Shown here: positions 7,604-15,967 of the stretch, piece after piece | Numbering within the stretch: position 1 is the stretch's first letter | Layout of the letters: every line of letters starts with the position of its first letter | NCBI RefSeq assembly: GCF_964059095.1 | Contig: NZ_OZ060394.1 | Location: 274,901-311,873 of the forward strand | DNA from: Buchnera aphidicola (Chaetosiphella stipae setosa) | GTDB lineage: Bacteria > Pseudomonadota > Gammaproteobacteria > Enterobacterales > Enterobacteriaceae | DNA: 36,973 nucleotides | Direction: 5' to 3' | The notes under the pieces: generated by a model | Told to the model about the DNA's origin: nothing | Seen by the model: the letters and a program-made list of their open reading frames with translations, nothing else | The model's database searches: none | Position numbers and translations under genes: made by a program

Positions 7604-8236
7604 ATGAAAAATAAATTTATTGTTTTAGAAGGATTAGAAGGTTCAGGAAAAACTACTGCCTGTAAAAAAATTAAAAAATTTTTATTTAAGAAAAATATAA
7701 AAGATGTCATTATTGTTAGACAACCTGGAAGTACATATATTTCAGAAAAAATTAGAAAAATAATAAAATTTGAAAATAAAAAAGAAAAATTAAATATTTA
7801 TTCTGAATTATTATTATTATATTCTGCTCGTTTACAATTAATGGAAAATATTATTTATCCTGCTTTTCAAAAAGGAAAATGGATTATTTCTGATCGCCAT
7901 AATTTATCTTCAATAGCTTATCAAGGAGGAGGACAAGGGCTGAATCAAAATCTAATACATCAATTAACAAAAATTACTGATAGTTTTATTAAACCAGATT
8001 TAACAATATTTTTGGATATTGATCCGAAAATAGGATTAAAGAAAGCATTTTTGCGTGGTAAATTAGATAGAATAGAAAAAAAACCCATAAATTTTTTTAT
8101 AAAAGTCCGCAAATTTTATTTAAAATATTTATCATATCAATCAAAAAAAATAATAATTAATTCAAATAATAATATGAACAAAGTAAACAAAATTATTGAA
8201 AAAAAAATATGTAAATGGTTTAAAATTCCAAAATGA
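7604..8236 (+). CDS. tmk: Thymidylate kinase
   Basis: Phosphorylates dTMP to dTDP for DNA synthesis. I chose the ATG at 7604 (MKNKFIVLEG, aligning with E. coli MRSKYIVIEG), giving 210 aa against 213. The frame stays open upstream to a TTG at 7556, but that adds 16 residues with no counterpart and no ribosome binding site. The P-loop GLEGSGKTT is at 10-18. The RQPG segment replaces E. coli REPGG. The DRHNLSSIAYQGGGQG motif is conserved. The TGA stop overlaps the ATG of holB (ATGA at 8233-8236), implying translational coupling. pabC and mltG, between acpP and tmk in E. coli, are absent. Confidence 0.93.
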   Translation: MKNKFIVLEGLEGSGKTTACKKIKKFLFKKNIKDVIIVRQPGSTYISEKIRKIIKFENKKEKLNIYSELLLLYSARLQLMENIIYPAFQKGKWIISDRHNLSSIAYQGGGQGLNQNLIHQLTKITDSFIKPDLTIFLDIDPKIGLKKAFLRGKLDRIEKKPINFFIKVRKFYLKYLSYQSKKIIINSNNNMNKVNKIIEKKICKWFKIPK

Positions 8237-9213
8237 TACTTTATCCATGGTTAAAAAAAAAATATAAAAAAATACTTTCTCAATATTTAAAAAAAAAATT
8301 GCATCATTCTATTATTATTCGTACACAGACTAATTTAGGATCTAATGTATTAATATTTTTATTATGTCAAAGAATTTTATGCATTAATCCACAAAATTAT
8401 TTTAGTTGTAATATATGTCACAATTGTCAATTAGTAAAATCAAATAATTATCCAGATTTACATATTATTTATATAAAAAAGAATAAAACTATAGGAATTG
8501 ATTATTTTTTAAAATTTATAAAAAAATCTTATCAAACTTCTAAATTAGGGAAAAAAACCATAATTTGGATTCCTAAAATTCATTTATTAACAGAATCTTC
8601 GATGAATGCTTTTTTAAAAATCTTAGAAGAACCGCCATTAAATATATTATTTTTTTTAGAATATAATAGTTTTTTCAAACTAAAAAAAACTATAAGAAGT
8701 AGATGTATTATATATAATATATATCCTCCTACTGAAAAAAAAGGAATTTTATGGTTAAAAAAAAAAACTAATAAATTTAAAACAAAAGATCTATTAACCG
8801 CATTAAAATTATCAGAAAATTCTCCAATTATAGCAAATAGAATTCTGCAAAGTACCTTATGGAATGAAAGAAAATTTTTTTTAAGTAAACTAAAAAAATC
8901 TATAAAAAATAAAAATTTATTTTATTTATTAAAATTTTTTAAAAAAAAAATAAAAAAAAAAATTTTTTGGATATACTTAATAATTTTAGACGCTATAAAA
9001 ATTTATTATAATAAAAAAATAACATTAATTAATCATGATCAAAAAAAATTAATTTCAGTAATTTACAAAAAACATAAAATTAAAGATTTATATACTATAA
9101 TAAATTTATGGAAAAAAAGTTTTTTTTATATCAATAATATTTCTAAAATTAATAAAAAATTTATTTTACTAGAACCAATAATAATTTGGGAAAATATTAT
9201 AAATATTAAATAA
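8233..9213 (+). CDS. holB: DNA polymerase III delta' subunit HolB
   Basis: A clamp-loader subunit that helps place the sliding clamp on DNA. 326 aa (334 in E. coli). The zinc-binding cysteines are at 50, 59, 62 and 65 (CNICHNCQLV), the same positions as in E. coli. LTESSMNAFLKILEEPP is a well-conserved segment of the AAA+ fold, with the sensor-like SRCIIYNI afterwards; as is normal for delta', there is no functional Walker A motif. The C-terminal collar domain is very Lys/Ile-rich and diverged. The start overlaps the tmk stop; tatD begins 23 bp after. Confidence 0.92.
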   Translation: MILYPWLKKKYKKILSQYLKKKLHHSIIIRTQTNLGSNVLIFLLCQRILCINPQNYFSCNICHNCQLVKSNNYPDLHIIYIKKNKTIGIDYFLKFIKKSYQTSKLGKKTIIWIPKIHLLTESSMNAFLKILEEPPLNILFFLEYNSFFKLKKTIRSRCIIYNIYPPTEKKGILWLKKKTNKFKTKDLLTALKLSENSPIIANRILQSTLWNERKFFLSKLKKSIKNKNLFYLLKFFKKKIKKKIFWIYLIILDAIKIYYNKKITLINHDQKKLISVIYKKHKIKDLYTIINLWKKSFFYINNISKINKKFILLEPIIIWENIINIK

Positions 9214-9236
9214 TTTTTCATCAAAAAGGAAAATGT

Positions 9237-10036
9237 ATGTTTTTAATAGACTCGCATTGTCATCTTAATAAAATTGATACAAAACCATCTAAAAAGAAAA
9301 TATTAAATATTATTCAAGAAGCGTATAAAAAAAACGTCAAAATAATATTATCAGTTGCTACTTCTATAAATGATTTTAAAGAAATACAATCACTATTAAA
9401 AAATGCTCCCTATAATATTTTTTATTCTTGCGGAATACACCCATTATTTTCTTATAAAAAAAAAACTCTTACACAGAGCTAAAAAATTTTTCTACACAGA
9501 AAAAAGTAATAGCTATCGGAGAAACTGGATTAGATTATTTTCATGAAAAAAAAAAATCGCATTTTCAAGAAGAATTATTTTATCAACATATATCTGTTAG
9601 CAAAGATCTTCAAAAACCATTAATTATACATTCTCGAAACTCTTCACAAGATATATTAAAAATTTTAAAATCAGAAAATTCAGGATTATGTCCAGGAATT
9701 TTTCATTCCTTCAATGAAAATTATGAAGTAGCGAAAAAAATATTAGATCTCGGTTTTTATATATCCATTTCAGGAATGATTACATTTAAAAATTCCATTT
9801 CACTTCGATCTGTATTAAAAAAAATCCCTTTAAATCGCTTATTATTAGAAACAGATTCTCCGTATTTAACACCAGTACCTCATAGAGGTAAAAAAAATAA
9901 ACCTTCTTATATAAATTATATTGCAAAACATGTTTCTAATCTTAAAAAAATTGATATAGAAAAATTAAGTCATATCATAAAACAGAATTTTTTTCGATTA
10001 TTTAAACTAAAAAAAAATTTAATTATTTTAAATTAA
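9237..10036 (+). pseudogene. tatD/ycfH: TatD-family metal-dependent DNase (YcfH), frameshifted in an A10 tract
   Basis: A TatD-type hydrolase (TIM barrel, metal-dependent deoxyribonuclease family). The first frame runs 9237-9482 and stops soon after a run of ten A at 9456-9465. Shifting to the next frame inside that run continues the protein without a stop to 10036. One extra A would restore a 266-aa protein, about the E. coli YcfH length (265). All metal-site motifs are present across both parts: SHCHL at the start, AIGETGLDY just after the shift, IIHSR, FHSF, and ETDSPYLTPVPHRGK near the C-terminus. Nothing else is damaged, so the gene is probably rescued by polymerase slippage on the A tract rather than dead; a base-calling error in the homopolymer is the other simple explanation. 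It sits between holB and ptsG as in E. coli. Confidence 0.88.
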
Positions 10037-10063
10037 AAATTATTTTATAGTAGAGGTATTAGA

Positions 10064-11512
10064 ATGTTTAAAAATTCTTTTTCAATTCTGCAAAAAATTG
10101 GAAAATCTTTAATGCTTCCAGTATCAGTTTTACCAATTGCAGGAATTTTATTAGGAATTGGATCTGTTCATTTTTCATTTATTCCTAATTTTTGTTCAAA
10201 AATTATGATTGCAACAGGTGGATCTATTTTTTCTAATATGCCATTAATTTTCTCTATTGGAGTAGCATTAGGATTTACAAAAAATGACGGAGTAGCTGCT
10301 CTAGCTGCAGTAATATCATATAATATTATGACTCAAACATCCTTTTTGATGATTCCTATTTTTTCTCATCATACTTTACTAATTGACAATTCAATAAAAA
10401 ATTTAAATAACACAGGAATATTAGGAGGAATATTTTCTGGAGCTTTATCTGCTTATTTATTTAATAAATTTTATGAAATTCAATTACCTGAATATTTAGG
10501 ATTTTTTTCTGGAAAAAGATTTATTCCTATTATCTCTGGACTTGCATCAATTATATTAGGAATACTATTATCCTTTATTTGGCCTCCAATAGGATATGTT
10601 GTACAAAAATTTTCTTCTTGGGCTGCATATCAAAATCCTATTATTGCCTTTGGTATTTATGGATTTGTTGAACGTGCATTAGTTCCTTTTGGATTACATC
10701 ATATATGGAACGTTCCATTTCAAATGCAGATCGGAGAATACATTAATGATTCTGGACAAACTTTTCATGGAGATATAGCAAGATATATGGCAGGAGATAA
10801 AAGCGCTGGAATGCTTTCTGGTGGATTTATTTTTAAAATGTATGGATTACCTGGAGCAGCTTTAGCAATTTGGCATACTGCAAAAAAAGAAAATAAAATT
10901 AAAGTTGGAGGTATGATGATTTCTGCAGCATTAACTGCGTTTTTAACAGGAATCACAGAACCTATTGAATTTTCTTTTCTATTTGTTTCACCTTTATTAT
11001 ATTTTATACATTCAATCTTAGCTGGATTAGCTTTTTCAATATGTATTTTTTTAAATATGACAGCTGGAACAAGCTTTTCTCATGGATTAATAGATTTTAT
11101 TTTATTAAGTGGTAATGGCAAAAAAATTTGGCTTTTTCCTATTGTTGGAATAACTTATACATTATTGTATTACATAATATTTTATAATTTTATTAAAATA
11201 TTTCATCTAAAAACATTAGGAAGAGAAAAAAAATTTTTAAAATCATCAAATCAAAATATAAATTTAAAAATTCCAAAAATTATAAAATATTTAGGAGGAA
11301 AAAATAATATTTCTAATATAGATGCATGTATTACAAGATTACGAATAACAGTTATTAACTCTAACTTAGTAAAAGAAAAAAAATTAAACTCTTTAGGATC
11401 TTCAGGTGTATTTATTTCAGGATCAGGAATACAAATAGTTTTTGGAACAAAATCAGACAATATAAAAACTTTAATGGAAAATTATATCAATCAAACGAAT
11501 ATTAAAAAATAA
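10064..11512 (+). CDS. ptsG: PTS glucose-specific EIICB component
   Basis: A membrane permease that imports glucose and phosphorylates it with phosphate from PEP via EI, HPr and EIIA. 482 aa (477 in E. coli). The first ~380 residues are the hydrophobic EIIC domain, with segments such as [15 protein letters not shown] and [13 protein letters not shown] Lys/Asn-rich linker follows, then the EIIB domain with DACITRLR, whose Cys422 is the phosphorylated residue, and the ending [20 protein letters not shown] lies upstream of the ATG (TAGAGGTATTAGAATG). The gap after tatD is only 27 bp, so it is probably part of the same transcript. This indicates a PTS-dependent glucose supply from the host. Confidence 0.95.
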   Translation: MFKNSFSILQKIGKSLMLPVSVLPIAGILLGIGSVHFSFIPNFCSKIMIATGGSIFSNMPLIFSIGVALGFTKNDGVAALAAVISYNIMTQTSFLMIPIFSHHTLLIDNSIKNLNNTGILGGIFSGALSAYLFNKFYEIQLPEYLGFFSGKRFIPIISGLASIILGILLSFIWPPIGYVVQKFSSWAAYQNPIIAFGIYGFVERALVPFGLHHIWNVPFQMQIGEYINDSGQTFHGDIARYMAGDKSAGMLSGGFIFKMYGLPGAALAIWHTAKKENKIKVGGMMISAALTAFLTGITEPIEFSFLFVSPLLYFIHSILAGLAFSICIFLNMTAGTSFSHGLIDFILLSGNGKKIWLFPIVGITYTLLYYIIFYNFIKIFHLKTLGREKKFLKSSNQNINLKIPKIIKYLGGKNNISNIDACITRLRITVINSNLVKEKKLNSLGSSGVFISGSGIQIVFGTKSDNIKTLMENYINQTNIKK

Positions 11513-11545
11513 TTTTTTTATCTTTGAATAACGGAAAATATTTTT

Positions 11546-11887
11546 ATGAATCATAAAAACATATTTACAAAAATTATCGAGAAAAAAGTTCCTGCAAATA
11601 TTATTTATCAAGATGAAAAAATAACTGCTTTTACTGATATTTCACCAAAAGCTCCTGTTCATATATTAGTTATTCCAAATTTATTTATTAAAAATTTAAA
11701 TTACATTAATAAAAAAAATTTAGATATTTTAAGTCATATGATGTATGTTTCAATAAAAATTGCTAAAAAAAACAAAATAAATAAATCAGGTTATAGAATA
11801 ATTATAAATTGTAATAAACATGGAGGGCAAGAAATTCAATATTTGCATATTCATATACTTGGTGGAAAAAAATTAAGAAAAATTTAA
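11546..11887 (+). CDS. hinT: HIT-family purine nucleoside phosphoramidase HinT
   Basis: HinT hydrolyses AMP-lysine and other nucleoside phosphoramidates. 113 aa (119 in E. coli). The N-terminus ([40 protein letters not shown]) is closely conserved. The HIT triad, usually His-x-His-x-His-x-x, reads Tyr-Leu-His-Ile-His-Ile-Leu here: Tyr99 takes the place of the first His, while the middle nucleophilic His101 and the last His103 remain. The C-terminal tail after GGKKL is shortened. The last gene of the plus-strand block; a strong 17-bp hairpin follows about 30 bp after its stop. Confidence 0.92.
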   Translation: MNHKNIFTKIIEKKVPANIIYQDEKITAFTDISPKAPVHILVIPNLFIKNLNYINKKNLDILSHMMYVSIKIAKKNKINKSGYRIIINCNKHGGQEIQYLHIHILGGKKLRKI

Positions 11888-11916
11888 AATAATTAAAATA
11901 AAATACTTTAAATTAT

Positions 11917-11955
11917 AACTAGTTTGTAAGAAAATAAATTTCTTACAAACTAGTT
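11917..11955. terminator. 17-bp perfect stem-loop between convergent hinT and ompF
   Basis: Arms 11917-11933 and 11939-11955 pair perfectly over 17 bp (AACTAGTTTGTAAGAAA) around a 5-nt loop. It lies just after the hinT stop and in the convergent spacer before the ompF stop, the right place for a bidirectional transcription terminator or 3'-end-protecting stem. It lacks the G+C-rich stem and clean U-run of a textbook intrinsic terminator, so the mechanism is inferred from position and strength. Confidence 0.6.
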
Positions 11956-12143
11956 ACAAAATTTTAATTTTTACTTCATTTAATTTAATAAATTTAAAAT
12001 ATTATATTAAAAAAATAATAATATTTTTTTAATTTTTTCTTTACATCTTTAGATAATTATTAAAATTTTTTTTACAAAACCTGTGAAATATTGTATATCT
12101 ATAAACATAAAAAAATATATTAAAATTTTATTTATTATTAAAA

Positions 12144-13265
12144 TTAAAAAAAGTAATTCATTCCAAAACCAAAAGAATTTTCTGCATAATGTATATACTC
12201 TTGATCTGGAGAATTTGATTCTTTTAAAAGATTTAATTTATAATGAAAACTTGCAGTAAAATGTTTATTAATTTCATAATTCATAATGACATTAAAATGA
12301 TTATTTAACGGTTTAGGTTGAGAAACTATAACATTTCTCATGTAATCATATTCTGTTCCAAAAGATTTTACATAACCTAAAGAAGCAGTTATTCCATTTT
12401 GAAAATTATATTTACCACCTATTTCAAATGTATCCAATAAATCATATCTCACAGAATCTTTCATATATGGAAAAGCTGAATTTTTTAAAAAACCATAAAA
12501 ACCAGCAAAAGAAACATTCCCTACATTATAAGAACATCCTAATCCATATGATTTTGCCCAATGACTGTGTAAATTTGCTCCGTTTCTAGAATTATCATAA
12601 GGACTAAAAAAAGCTGTTCCAGAAATTTTTAATCCAAAATGATTGATATAGTTTAAAGCTATTCCCCATGAATCATTATATTTGTTACTTAAATAATAAT
12701 GCTTTTTTTGATAATGAGTTTGATGTTGTAGAATAAAATTAAAATCACTCATATATCCTGCAAAATCTCTACTTTTATAACTTAATACTCCATCTGCACG
12801 ACCAAGTAAAAAATTATCATCATCATGAAAAACTATATTTTCACTGTCATTAAAAAATTTTTCAGTAAATCTTTTTGAATAATGCATGACTCCATAATTT
12901 CTTCCATAATCTATACTTCCCCAATCTCCTAAATTAATACCAACATATGCTAAACCAACATTGTCATTTATTACATGAGAATAATTTTCTGGGTTATAAC
13001 GTATAAATCTTGGACAATATTCAAAACGAGCATATCCAAAATTCTTTTCATTAATATAATATTGATTGAAAAATCCTAATTTAATATTTGAATAATTCCC
13101 TAAAGAATTTATAATAAGAGGATCCGTTGTATGAGAATAAAAATGAAGTGGATTTATTTGAGAATACACGTTTATTGTATTATTGTGATATACTTGTTCT
13201 GCATGAACATTGCCAGAATATAAACATAAAGGAATCAATATCGCTAAAGATTGACGATTTATCAT
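12144..13265 (-). CDS. ompF: OmpF-type general porin
   Basis: An outer-membrane trimeric porin for small solutes, 373 aa (362 in E. coli). Residues 1-22 form a signal peptide ending NVHA before EQVYHN, a cleavage site like that of the OmpA-like protein (VHA-EEV). The mature protein shows porin features: YARFEYCPRF, GYAGINLGDWGSIDYGRNYGVMHY-like constriction strands (here AYVGINLGDWGSIDYGRNYG), amphipathic strand repeats, and a terminal Phe (FGFGMNYFF) as needed by the BAM machinery. A strong AAGAAGGAG precedes the ATG. The regulators of E. coli ompF are not visible here. It follows asnS with its own 168-bp spacer. Confidence 0.9.
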   Translation of the reverse strand: MINRQSLAILIPLCLYSGNVHAEQVYHNNTINVYSQINPLHFYSHTTDPLIINSLGNYSNIKLGFFNQYYINEKNFGYARFEYCPRFIRYNPENYSHVINDNVGLAYVGINLGDWGSIDYGRNYGVMHYSKRFTEKFFNDSENIVFHDDDNFLLGRADGVLSYKSRDFAGYMSDFNFILQHQTHYQKKHYYLSNKYNDSWGIALNYINHFGLKISGTAFFSPYDNSRNGANLHSHWAKSYGLGCSYNVGNVSFAGFYGFLKNSAFPYMKDSVRYDLLDTFEIGGKYNFQNGITASLGYVKSFGTEYDYMRNVIVSQPKPLNNHFNVIMNYEINKHFTASFHYKLNLLKESNSPDQEYIHYAENSFGFGMNYFF

Positions 13266-13338
13266 AATTTTAATATTACTCCTTCTTGTTTTTTAAAATT
13301 TAAAAACTTTTTTTTAAAATTTATTTTATATTTTTTTT

Positions 13339-13390
13339 TACATAAAATATATTTTAATATTTTTTAAAAAAATTTTTCATATTTTATGTA
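13339..13390. repeat. 12-bp perfect inverted repeat between asnS and ompF
   Basis: TACATAAAATAT (13339-13350) is the reverse complement of 13379-13390, with 28 nt between. It lies after the asnS stop (13434) and upstream of the ompF start (13265), so it could be an asnS transcript end or part of the ompF promoter/leader. The T-run sits on the plus-strand side, opposite to transcription, which argues against a simple intrinsic terminator. Confidence 0.35.
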
Positions 13391-13433
13391 TAATTTTTTT
13401 TCTTGAAAAACTTCTTTCTTTTTTTAAAAAATA

Positions 13434-14813
13434 TTAAAAATCAGCATTCTTTACAGTTCTTGGAAAAGGAATAACATCTTTTATATTTTTAATTCCTGTA
13501 ATATACATTATTAATCTTTCTAAACCTAAACCAAAACCAGAATGCGGAACAGTTCCATATAATCGTAATTCCCTATACCATGTATAATCATTAATATCTA
13601 AATTTAATTCTTTAATCCTTTTATCTAATTCGTTAATTCTTTCTTCTCTCTCTGAGCCTCCAATTATTTCTCCTACATCAGGAAATAAAATATCTATTGC
13701 CGCAACAGTTTCATGATCATTGTTTATCCTCATATAAAAAGGTTTAATTCTTTTAGGATAATTTTTAACAATTATAGGATTTTTAAAATACTGATTTGTA
13801 AGAAATTTTTCATGATCTGTTGTTAATTCCATACCATAAAATATTTTTTGTGAAAAAAAATTTTTATTTTTCTTTAAAATTTCTACCGCTTCAAAATATT
13901 CAATTTGATTTATTTTTGATTCAAGAAATTTTTTTAATCTATCTATTATACGAGAATTTAAATTTTTTTGTAAAAAAAATAAATCATCATAATTTTTCTT
14001 TAAAATCATTTTAAAAACATATTTTAACATTTTTTCAATAAATTTAATAATATTACTTAATTTATAAAATGCCATTTCTACTTCTAACATCCAAAATTCA
14101 GATAAATGTCGTGTCGTATTTGAATTTTCTGCACGAAATATTGGTCCAAAAGTATATACTTTCGATAAAGCACATGCATATGCTTCAATAGTTAGTTGCC
14201 CAGAAACAGTTAAAAAAACTTTTTTTCCAAAAAAATTGTCTTTTTTAGATGTTTTATTTATTTCAGCATCTTTATGTAATACAGAAAACATCTCTCCTGC
14301 TCCTTCTGCATTTAATGATGTAATAATCGGAGATGATACCCAATAATAATCATTTTTTGAAAAAAAATTATGAAATGACTGAAATACAGTACTCCGAATT
14401 CTTGAAACTACTCCAATAATATTCGTTCTTGGTCTTAAATGAGAAAATTTTCGTAAATGCTCCATTGTATGTTTTTTAGATGACATAGGATAAGCATGAG
14501 AATTTTCAAGCCATCCTAATACATATATTTTTACAACAAATATCTCAAATTTTTGTTTTAAATTTTTTGAATGTATTAACTTTCCTTCAACGGATAAAGA
14601 ACATCCAGGAATTATTTTTAATATATCATTCTGATTGATTAAATTATTTTTTATAACTAATTGCAATGTATTTAAACATGAACCATCATAAAGATCAATA
14701 AAAAATAAATTAGATTTAGCGCTTCTTTTATTTTTTACCCAACCTTTTACTCGAATATTTTGATTAATTAAAATTTTATTTTTAAAGATATCTTTTATAA
14801 ATACATGCAACAT
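13434..14813 (-). CDS. asnS: Asparaginyl-tRNA synthetase
   Basis: Charges tRNA-Asn. 459 aa (466 in E. coli). An N-terminal OB-fold anticodon-binding domain (about 1-110; IRVKGWVKNKRSAKSNLFFIDLYDGS) precedes a class II catalytic core. Motif 2 appears as FGPIFRAENSNTTRHLSEFWMLEVEMAF and motif 3 as GFGLGLERLIMYI near the C-terminus. The segment SAEGAGEMF-like (here LNAEGAGEMFSV) is typical of AsnRS. The region about residues 255-320 is the least conserved and Lys/Phe-rich. trhO lies upstream on the same strand, 143 bp away. Confidence 0.95.
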   Translation of the reverse strand: MLHVFIKDIFKNKILINQNIRVKGWVKNKRSAKSNLFFIDLYDGSCLNTLQLVIKNNLINQNDILKIIPGCSLSVEGKLIHSKNLKQKFEIFVVKIYVLGWLENSHAYPMSSKKHTMEHLRKFSHLRPRTNIIGVVSRIRSTVFQSFHNFFSKNDYYWVSSPIITSLNAEGAGEMFSVLHKDAEINKTSKKDNFFGKKVFLTVSGQLTIEAYACALSKVYTFGPIFRAENSNTTRHLSEFWMLEVEMAFYKLSNIIKFIEKMLKYVFKMILKKNYDDLFFLQKNLNSRIIDRLKKFLESKINQIEYFEAVEILKKNKNFFSQKIFYGMELTTDHEKFLTNQYFKNPIIVKNYPKRIKPFYMRINNDHETVAAIDILFPDVGEIIGGSEREERINELDKRIKELNLDINDYTWYRELRLYGTVPHSGFGLGLERLIMYITGIKNIKDVIPFPRTVKNADF

Positions 14814-14956
14814 ACAGTTTCCTTTAAAAAAAATTTTTTTTATTTAAAATAATTTAATTCAAAAAAATTTTTTAATAATATTATATTATAAATTTATTTT
14901 CCTAAAATAAAAATTTTTTTATGAAAATTTTATTTAAAAAAATTATTTTAAAAAAT

Positions 14957-15901
14957 TTATTTTTTTTTTTGAAATTTTTTTAAACATAATTTTGAACAAA
15001 ATGATTTATATTTTCTAGAACACAAAAAGCATTGAATAAAAAGCAAATTACATTTTGGATTCATACAATTAATATAATAATCAGATTTATTAAAACATTG
15101 TCCACAATAAGAAATTTTTTTTCTTGAAATAAATTCATTTAATCTTAAATCAAAAACAAAATTATTTCCAAGAAATTTCATAGGAAGTTTTTTTTTTTTA
15201 CACTCATTAATATATCCTATAATTCCTCCATAAATTTGATAAACTTTTTTATAACCTTTTTTTTGAATTAAAAAAGCTGTTTTTTCGCATCGAATTCCTC
15301 CAGTGCAGTATAAAACTATTTTTCTATTTTTATACATAGAAATATAATTAAAAATTTTTTTTAAATGATCTCGAAAAGTAAAAGTATATGTAGAAATAGC
15401 ATTTTTAAAATGGCCAATTCTATATTCGTAATAATTTCGTACATCTAAAAAAATTACATCTTTCTTTTTTAAAAATTTATTTACTTCATAAGCATTTAAA
15501 TATTTTTTATTATATTTTTTTTGTAAAATATTTTCTTTTAATCCATCATCAACTATTTTTTTTTTAATTTTTATTTTTAAAGATAAAAAAGATTGACGAG
15601 TATTATCTATTCCAATATTAATATGAAGATTATTTAACTTAGGATGTAATTTATAAATAAAACATTTCATTTTATAAAAATATTTTTTTAAAATGTTTCC
15701 TTGAACATTAATTCCTTCAGATGATATATAAATCCTTCCGAAAATTTTTAATTTATCAAAATATCTTGTAATTATTTTTTTCAATAAAAAAGGATCATCT
15801 ACATAGAAATATTTATAAAATGAAAAATTTATTCTAAAAAATTCTTGTAAATCTTTATTCAAAAATTTTTTCTTTTTAATAAAATTTAATATTCCTGACA
15901 T
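14957..15901 (-). CDS. trhO: tRNA uridine-34 hydroxylase TrhO (YceA), rhodanese-like
   Basis: TrhO makes 5-hydroxyuridine at the wobble position of certain tRNAs. I chose the ATG at 15901 because GGAA stands 8 nt before it; a TTG two codons upstream (15907) is possible. 314 aa (350 in E. coli). The N-terminal domain has FYKYFYVDDP and FGRIYISSEGINVQG. The rhodanese domain follows with LDVRNYYEYRIGHFKNA and the active-site loop CTGGIRCEKT, catalytic Cys at residue 199. The C-terminal Cys-rich segment (YCGQC, INCMNPKCN, QCFLCSRKYKSFCSKLC) is kept and may bind metal; the basic tail of the E. coli protein is lost. Between asnS and valS. Confidence 0.93.
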   Translation of the reverse strand: MSGILNFIKKKKFLNKDLQEFFRINFSFYKYFYVDDPFLLKKIITRYFDKLKIFGRIYISSEGINVQGNILKKYFYKMKCFIYKLHPKLNNLHINIGIDNTRQSFLSLKIKIKKKIVDDGLKENILQKKYNKKYLNAYEVNKFLKKKDVIFLDVRNYYEYRIGHFKNAISTYTFTFRDHLKKIFNYISMYKNRKIVLYCTGGIRCEKTAFLIQKKGYKKVYQIYGGIIGYINECKKKKLPMKFLGNNFVFDLRLNEFISRKKISYCGQCFNKSDYYINCMNPKCNLLFIQCFLCSRKYKSFCSKLCLKKFQKKK

Positions 15902-15967
15902 TGACAATTTCCATAAAAATAAAATAATATATAAAAATACAGTTTCCAGAAAAAACTTAAAAATTCC

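Noticed and set aside
10765..11460. Minus-strand frames within ptsG
   Set aside because: Antisense shadows of a well-conserved gene, without ribosome binding sites or recognisable products.
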